Below are positions 29,986 to 34,737 of a stretch of 34,737 bases of DNA, piece by piece. The stretch covers positions 1-34,737 of the forward strand of contig JAIKZU010000115.1 of the NCBI GenBank assembly GCA_024681985.1, written 5' to 3'. Position 1 is the stretch's first letter. Each line of letters starts with the position of its first letter. The position numbers and the translations under genes are program-made. The stretch is from Lachnospiraceae bacterium. GTDB taxonomy: Bacteria > Bacillota > Clostridia > Lachnospirales > Lachnospiraceae. Under the pieces are notes generated by a model. That model was not told the origin of the DNA, searched no databases, and saw only the letters and a program-made list of their open reading frames with translations.

Positions 29986-30965
29986 TGAAAAAGAAAAGTT
30001 TATGGCAGACCCTGACGGGCTCCCGTGAGATGAGCCTGGTGGCGGTGCTGATCGTGCTTCTCATCGTAATCACGATCTTAAGCCCTTCCTTTTTATCACC
30101 TACGAATATCTCACAGATCTTTCGTAACAATGCGCTGACCTTACTGATGGCCATCGGAATGCTCTGTGTCATGCTGACAGCGGGGATCGATATTTCCATT
30201 ACGTCTACACTGGCTTTTGCAGGAATGACTATCGGTATGCTGCAGAAATATGACGTGATCCACAACACCTTCCTTCTGTTTCTCATCGGTACCGGCATCG
30301 GTATCGTATGCGGACTCTTAAACGGCGTGATCATCGCAAAGGCAAAGGTGGCTCCCATTATCTGCACCATGGGCTTTATGTACATCTGGCGAGGCATGGC
30401 ATACGTGGTATCCGGCAATGCCTGGGCCAGCGGTGCCGACGTGGCAGGCTTTTCCGATTTCGGAAAGGAAGGATCCCCGGGACCCTACATCATTTTGATC
30501 GTGGCTTATGTGATCTTTTTCATCGTGATGAAGTGGACCCGCTTCGGCCGCAAGATCTATGCTGTGGGAAGTAACGCAGAAGCAGCCCGGATCTCCGGTA
30601 TCAATGTGGATCGCACCGTCATCAGCGTGTACACCATCATGGGACTTCTTGCCGGATTGGCCGGTGTGCTTTCCGTTTCCATCTACGCTTCAGCGCAGCC
30701 CAACATGCAGTATGCAAAGGAAATGGACGTGATCGCAGCCTGCGTGATCGGCGGCGTATCCATGAACGGCGGACGCGGAAGTGTGGCAGGTACTTTCCTG
30801 GGCGCACTGATCATCGCGATCATCGCGAAGGCCCTTCCTCTGGTGGGAATCGATGCCATCGCGCAGAACCTTGTAAAGGGTATCATCATCCTGGCAGTGG
30901 TCATCTTGAACGTGATCACTCAGAGAATGATGGATCATCAGAATTTGGTAAGGAGGGAGATGTAA
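29985..30965 (+). CDS. Sugar ABC transporter permease 1 (CUT2)
   Basis: A 326-aa permease of the RbsC/BPD_transp_2 family with about 8-10 TM helices. Family motifs include MLCVMLTAGIDISITSTLAF near residue 57, GLLNGVIIAKAKVAPIICTMG, and GGVSMNGGRGSVAGTFLGAL toward the end. The ATG overlaps the ATPase stop by one base (TAATG). It pairs with the second permease to form a heterodimeric channel, as in rhamnose RhaP/RhaQ. Confidence 0.9.
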   Translation: MKKKSLWQTLTGSREMSLVAVLIVLLIVITILSPSFLSPTNISQIFRNNALTLLMAIGMLCVMLTAGIDISITSTLAFAGMTIGMLQKYDVIHNTFLLFLIGTGIGIVCGLLNGVIIAKAKVAPIICTMGFMYIWRGMAYVVSGNAWASGADVAGFSDFGKEGSPGPYIILIVAYVIFFIVMKWTRFGRKIYAVGSNAEAARISGINVDRTVISVYTIMGLLAGLAGVLSVSIYASAQPNMQYAKEMDVIAACVIGGVSMNGGRGSVAGTFLGALIIAIIAKALPLVGIDAIAQNLVKGIIILAVVILNVITQRMMDHQNLVRREM

Positions 30966-30966
30966 G

Positions 30967-31974
30967 ATGGCTGGAAAATCCGGTAGAGAAATATCCGCCG
31001 TCCCCGAGGGCGGATTAAAAGAAAAGCTCCTTACCTGGGAAGGAGCACTGATCCTGATCTTCGTCGCGGTCAACATTTTGGGTGTGATCATCTCACCCGT
31101 ATACAACGCGACCAATGTGTTAAGAGAGATGCCCAAATATCTGGCAGAGGCCTTTATGGTATTCGGTATGGGTTACATCCTGGTGCTGGGAGACATCGAT
31201 ATCTCCGTTGGTTCCATCGTATGTCTGTCCGCCACCATGGCCTGCTTCGCCGGAAACGCCGGACTTCCCTTCGGCGTAGTGGTTTTGGTATGTGTGCTGA
31301 CGGGACTTTGCTGCGGCATGTTCAACGGACTCATCGCCACAAAGTTTACGGAGCTTCCCACCATGATCGTTACCTTGGGAACCCAGATCGTGTTCCGCGG
31401 TATCGCGGAAGTGTCTTTGGGCAGCGGCGGATCCATCTCCATGCAGAATACGGAAGGTCTGTCCCTCATTGCGAAAAAGATCGGACCTTTTCCCATTTCA
31501 TTTTTCGTCCTGTTGATCTTTGCCATCGTATTCATCACACTGTTGTCAAAGACCACTTTCGGCCGTAAGCTCTACGCCATCGGTTCAAACCAGACGGCAG
31601 CCAAGTATGCGGGTATCAATGTACAGGGATCCCGATTCTTCTGCTTCTCCCTGTTGGGATTCTTATCCGGCGTATCGGCACTGTTTTTGCTCTCTACCTT
31701 ATACGGAGCAAACACTACCACCGGAAACGGATTTGAAATGGAAGTCATTGCCATGTGCGTATTCGGAGGCATTGCCACCACCGGTGGAAAGGGTAACCTC
31801 ATCGGCGGATTCATCGCAGCCTTCATCATCTTCTGCTTAAAGATCGCTCTGGGACAGAGAAACATCAACACCCAGCTGATCCTTGTGATCATTGGCCTGA
31901 TGCTGATCGTCTCCGTTGTGATCCCGGGACTCGGTTCCTATTTTGGCGCAAAGAAAAAATCTACCACAAAATAA
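30967..31974 (+). CDS. Sugar ABC transporter permease 2 (CUT2)
   Basis: A 335-aa second BPD_transp_2 permease, about 8-10 TM helices, starting 1 nt after the first. A charged N-terminal tail (about 25 residues) precedes TM1 (LILIFVAVNILGVII). Motifs ILVLGDIDISVGSIVCLSAT, TTFGRKLYAIGSNQTAAKYA and GGIATTGGKGNLIGGF are family-typical. The RBS GGAGG lies within the end of permease 1, consistent with coupled translation. Confidence 0.9.
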   Translation: MAGKSGREISAVPEGGLKEKLLTWEGALILIFVAVNILGVIISPVYNATNVLREMPKYLAEAFMVFGMGYILVLGDIDISVGSIVCLSATMACFAGNAGLPFGVVVLVCVLTGLCCGMFNGLIATKFTELPTMIVTLGTQIVFRGIAEVSLGSGGSISMQNTEGLSLIAKKIGPFPISFFVLLIFAIVFITLLSKTTFGRKLYAIGSNQTAAKYAGINVQGSRFFCFSLLGFLSGVSALFLLSTLYGANTTTGNGFEMEVIAMCVFGGIATTGGKGNLIGGFIAAFIIFCLKIALGQRNINTQLILVIIGLMLIVSVVIPGLGSYFGAKKKSTTK

Positions 31975-32015
31975 AAAAATTTACGATAGTTTTATAAAAA
32001 ACCATTTGGTAGGAT
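31968..32015 (+). promoter_or_regulatory. Candidate regulated promoter of the binding-protein gene
   Basis: AAAATAAAAAAATTTACGAT (31968-31987) matches the element at 28365 in 19 of 20 positions and again lies 22 nt before a -10-like hexamer, TAGGAT (32010-32015). It overlaps the permease stop codon. A separate promoter would give the binding protein a higher copy number than the membrane parts, as is usual for ABC importers. Confidence 0.5.
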
Positions 32016-32060
32016 TTAGTCATCAGTAATACAAAACAAATCAAAGGAGGATAATGTATT

Positions 32061-33188
32061 ATGAAGAAAAAGGTACTTGGTCTGTTACTGGCCGCAACAA
32101 TGTCCATCGGTATGCTGGCCGGATGTGGCGGCTCCGGATCTGCTGATACAAGCGCATCAACCGATACCGCAGCAACCACCGAAGAAGCAGCTCCTGCTGC
32201 AGATACTTCTTCCGAAGAGGCAGCTCCCGCAGCAGCAGCTTCCGGCGAAGGAAAGACCTACGCACTGGTTACCAAGTCTGCAGGTAATGCATTCATGGAA
32301 CTGTTGGGACAGGGCTTTAAGGAAGCAGTTGAGGCTTCCGGCGGCACAGCCATCATCAAGGATCCCGCATCCGCTACAGCTGATGCACAGATCTCCGAGA
32401 TCTCTTCTCTGATCTCTCAGGGTGTTGATTCCATCCTCGTAGCTGCTAACGATGAGAACGCTCTGCAGGCAGTTCTGCAGGAGGCTTCCGATGCAGGTAT
32501 CAAGATCCTCACCGTTGACTCCGACGTTGCTGCCAACAGCCGTGCAGTATTCGTAAACCAGGCTTCCACCGAGCTCATCGGCCAGACCCTTTTGGATGCT
32601 TGCTATGACATCGCAGGCGGCGAAGGACAGTATGCGATCCTTTCCGCTACATCTCAGGCAACCAACCAGAACGCATGGATCGAAGCTATGAAGGCAGCTG
32701 CTGAAGCTGACTCCAAGTATGCAAACCTTGAGCTTGTTGAAGTTGCTTATGGTGATGACGAGCCGCAGAAGTCTACCGACCAGACACAGGCACTTCTTGA
32801 GAAGTATCCCGACCTGAAGGTTATCTGCGCACCGACCACCGTTGGTATCGCTGCTGCAGCTAAGGTTCTTCAGGACTCCGGTTCTTCCGTTAAGTTGACA
32901 GGTCTTGGACTTCCTTCCGAAATGGTTGAGTACATCGGCGAAGACGATGCACATTCTTGCCCTTATATGTATCTGTGGAACATGATCGACCTTGGTAACC
33001 TTGCAGGTTACACATCCGTTGCTCTCGTTAACGGCGATCTGACAGGTGCTGTAGGTGATACCTACGAAGCAGGCAGCATGGGAACCTTCGAAGTAGTTGA
33101 CGTAAACGGAGCTACACAGGTTATCCTTGGTAACCCCTTCAAGTTTGATGCTTCCAACGTACAGGAGTGGGCTGATAAGGGAATGTAA
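32061..33188 (+). CDS. Rhamnose-type sugar-binding lipoprotein
   Basis: A 375-aa exported lipoprotein: signal peptide with lipobox MLAGCGGSG (Cys at about 21), then a Ser/Thr/Ala/Glu-rich linker to about residue 65, then a periplasmic-binding-protein-1 domain (Peripla_BP_4). The C-terminal part, TGLGLPSEMVEYIGEDDAHS followed by YLWNMIDLGNLAGYTS and ILGNPFKFDASNVQEW, resembles the RhaS-type rhamnose-binding protein of rhizobial rhamnose importers. Strong RBS AAAGGAGG. The gene uses many more GCT/CTT/GTT codons than its neighbours, a sign of high expression. It delivers sugar to the two upstream permeases and could also inform the YesM-type kinase. Confidence 0.9.
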   Translation: MKKKVLGLLLAATMSIGMLAGCGGSGSADTSASTDTAATTEEAAPAADTSSEEAAPAAAASGEGKTYALVTKSAGNAFMELLGQGFKEAVEASGGTAIIKDPASATADAQISEISSLISQGVDSILVAANDENALQAVLQEASDAGIKILTVDSDVAANSRAVFVNQASTELIGQTLLDACYDIAGGEGQYAILSATSQATNQNAWIEAMKAAAEADSKYANLELVEVAYGDDEPQKSTDQTQALLEKYPDLKVICAPTTVGIAAAAKVLQDSGSSVKLTGLGLPSEMVEYIGEDDAHSCPYMYLWNMIDLGNLAGYTSVALVNGDLTGAVGDTYEAGSMGTFEVVDVNGATQVILGNPFKFDASNVQEWADKGM

Positions 33189-33191
33189 TAT

Positions 33192-33761
33192 ATGAATGAG
33201 AACTTATGGTCTTATGAGTATAAGAAAGAGACCGTCCGCGAAAAGCGGGCGGCTCTTCTTTTACAGATGAAAGAATCGGACGGAGAGGACTCTCCCGAAT
33301 ATCGTTTCCGAAAGGAGATCTTCGATCATCGTTACACAACGAAAGACGGACAGGAGATCGATACGTTTATCAGGGGATGGGTACTGCTGTCTTATTATCA
33401 AAAAGGATTTGTCTTTCCGGGAGACAGGAACAGAGCTCATGGCGAAGCGGACGAGACCTTGAAGGAATGGTTTGCGGACAAGGTATACGAGCCGGAGAGC
33501 ATGGAGGAGAGGGTGGTCTTGGATGAGTTATATAATATGACGCTCCTTTATCTCACCCTTTGTGAAGACGACAAAAACTTCGGATCGTTGATCCTGGGGA
33601 TCGGCAGGATGAAGGAAGACCGTCTCCATGACAAGATCGCTCATACCATCCGCTCCATGGCGGTGGATCTTCCGAAGAGACTTGGAATGGAACGGCAATT
33701 CAAACTGTTTACGAGAGCCGCCAGAGAGGCTTTCCGTGACAGATACGGTAAGGATCTATAG
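33192..33761 (+). CDS. Unrecognised 189-aa protein between binding protein and rhaB
   Basis: A soluble, charged, mostly helical protein starting 3 nt after the binding-protein stop; AAGGGA lies 9 nt upstream. No signal peptide, membrane helix or known motif is visible. Features: basic N-terminus (YEYKKETVREKRAALLLQMK), a central hydrophobic helix (FIRGWVLLSYYQKGFVF) and a basic C-terminal segment (LFTRAAREAFRDRYGKDL). The position inside the rhamnose operon directly before rhamnulokinase suggests a role in rhamnose catabolism or its control, but this is context only. Confidence 0.75.
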   Translation: MNENLWSYEYKKETVREKRAALLLQMKESDGEDSPEYRFRKEIFDHRYTTKDGQEIDTFIRGWVLLSYYQKGFVFPGDRNRAHGEADETLKEWFADKVYEPESMEERVVLDELYNMTLLYLTLCEDDKNFGSLILGIGRMKEDRLHDKIAHTIRSMAVDLPKRLGMERQFKLFTRAAREAFRDRYGKDL

Positions 33762-33770
33762 GGGGAAACT

Positions 33771-34737
33771 ATGGGAAACTATTATCTTTCGGTGGATTTG
33801 GGCGCCAGCAGCGGAAGACATATACTCTTTTCCTTAAATGACGGAAAGATCGAAATGGAAGAGATCTACCGTTTTGAAAACGGTATGAAACACACAGACG
33901 GCAAACTCGTCTGGGATACGAATCGGATCTTTTTCGAGATCATAAACGGTATGAAAGAGTGCAAGAAGCTGGGCAAGATCCCTGCGGTCATGTCCATTGA
34001 TACCTGGGGTGTGGATTATGTGCTCCTGGATGAAAAGGACCGCCTGTTGGGAGATACTTACGGATACCGGGATCATCGGACCGACGGGATGGACCGACTG
34101 GTCTACGACATCATTTCCGAGGATGAGCTGTATGCGCGTACCGGGACCCAAAAGGCGATATTCAATACCATTTATCAGCTCATGGCGGATAAGGAAAAAC
34201 GTCCGGAGGTATTGGCAAAGGCCAAAACATTTTTAATGATGCCGGATTATCTTTTATTCCGTCTGACGGGGACAAAGGCATCGGAGTATACCAATGCCAC
34301 CACCACACAACTGGTGGATCCTGCCACCAAACAGTGGGATTACGATCTGATACAGCGGTTAGGCCTGCCCCGGGATATCTTTTTGGAATTGCAGCATCCC
34401 GGAAACAACCTGGGACTTTTGTCAAAGGAGATCGAAGAAGAGGTAGGATTTACCTGCCATGTGATCCAGTGTGCGTCCCACGATACGGCTTCCGCGGTGA
34501 TGTCCATGCCTACCACCGGAGACGACGGACTCTATATAAGTTCCGGCACCTGGTCTTTGATGGGGGTGGAGAATAAAGAAGCCTTCTGTCGTCCCGTGGA
34601 TAAGGAAGGTAATTTTACCAATGAGGGCGGTTACGATTATCGTTTCCGCTATTTAACGAACATCATGGGTCTGTGGATGATCCAGTCGGTACGTCACGAG
34701 GATAATGATCGCCTCTCCTTTGCGGAGTATGCAACTT
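33771..34737 (+). CDS. rhaB: Rhamnulokinase RhaB, 5' part (cut by window end)
   Basis: Open frame from ATG 33771 (RBS AGGGGGAA) to the window end, about 322 of the expected 480-490 residues; absent from the ORF track because the stop is outside. FGGY-family kinase that phosphorylates L-rhamnulose at O1. Seen: phosphate-binding loop YLSVDLGASSGRHILF, VMSIDTWGVDYVLLD with the likely catalytic Asp region, YRDHRTDGMD, the substrate-side FNTIYQLMADKE, and CASHDTASAVMSMP with SSGTWSLMGVE. The FNTIYQL and DTWGVDY wording is characteristic of RhaB rather than fuculokinase or glycerol kinase. Its product feeds the aldolase at 12438. Confidence 0.9.
   Translation, partial: MGNYYLSVDLGASSGRHILFSLNDGKIEMEEIYRFENGMKHTDGKLVWDTNRIFFEIINGMKECKKLGKIPAVMSIDTWGVDYVLLDEKDRLLGDTYGYRDHRTDGMDRLVYDIISEDELYARTGTQKAIFNTIYQLMADKEKRPEVLAKAKTFLMMPDYLLFRLTGTKASEYTNATTTQLVDPATKQWDYDLIQRLGLPRDIFLELQHPGNNLGLLSKEIEEEVGFTCHVIQCASHDTASAVMSMPTTGDDGLYISSGTWSLMGVENKEAFCRPVDKEGNFTNEGGYDYRFRYLTNIMGLWMIQSVRHEDNDRLSFAEYAT

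Noticed and set aside
1-34737. CRISPR arrays, tRNA/rRNA genes, IS elements, phage genes
   Set aside because: Looked for regular spaced repeats, tRNA-like cloverleaf sequence, transposase motifs and phage structural genes; none seen.

Overview
The window looks like chromosomal DNA of a gut-type anaerobic Firmicute, most likely a Lachnospiraceae member. The reasons are strong AGGAGG-type Shine-Dalgarno sites, some TTG/GTG starts, consensus sigma-A promoters, YesM/YesN-type two-component pairs, a glycyl-radical propanediol microcompartment and RbsA-type sugar ABC genes. This placement is inferred from gene content, not from a marker gene. No rRNA, tRNA, CRISPR array, IS element or phage gene was recognised, and no gap between genes exceeds 300 bases.

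Layout. (1) 1-4.4 kb: the 3' end of an unrecognised acidic, proline-rich protein, a short broken reading frame, a membrane-anchored alpha/beta hydrolase, and a convergent OmpR-type regulator/kinase pair on the minus strand. (2) 4.5-10.8 kb: a CstA-family transporter, then a tightly packed set: LytS/YpdA-like kinase, winged-helix response regulator, two multi-TM proteins and a GNAT-like protein. The kinase and both membrane proteins appear to share one membrane sensor module, and the second membrane protein ends in a degenerate GGDEF domain. (3) 10.8-11.9 kb, minus strand: a small Lys/Ala/Thr-rich protein and a PHP-domain phosphoesterase with a probably leaderless promoter. (4) 12.0-27.7 kb: a long plus-strand operon for a glycyl-radical, B12-independent propanediol-utilisation bacterial microcompartment (GRM5-like). 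It holds five BMC-H proteins (one PduU-type), one PduT-type BMC-T, one PduN/EutN vertex protein, class II aldolase, CoA-acylating aldehyde dehydrogenase, zinc-type alcohol dehydrogenase, PduL, PduS, a DeoR regulator, the glycyl radical diol dehydratase and its activase, then an AraC-type response regulator and a YesM-type kinase. (5) 27.7-34.7 kb: a double-domain rhamnose mutarotase, a rhamnose-type ABC importer (ATPase, two permeases, lipoprotein), an unknown 189-aa protein and the 5' part of rhamnulokinase, cut by the window edge.

Proposed joint function: L-rhamnose is imported by the ABC system, its anomers are interconverted by RhaM, and (after an isomerase not in the window) it is phosphorylated by RhaB. 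The microcompartment aldolase splits rhamnulose-1-phosphate to DHAP and lactaldehyde. Lactaldehyde is reduced to 1,2-propanediol, dehydrated by the radical enzyme to propanal, and disproportionated to propanol and propionyl-CoA/propionyl-phosphate. Four enzymes carry near-identical encapsulation helices. Regulation probably involves DeoR on the BMC promoter and the YesM/YesN-like pair on the ABC promoters, where a 20-bp element recurs at the same distance from the -10 upstream of both the ATPase and the binding-protein genes.
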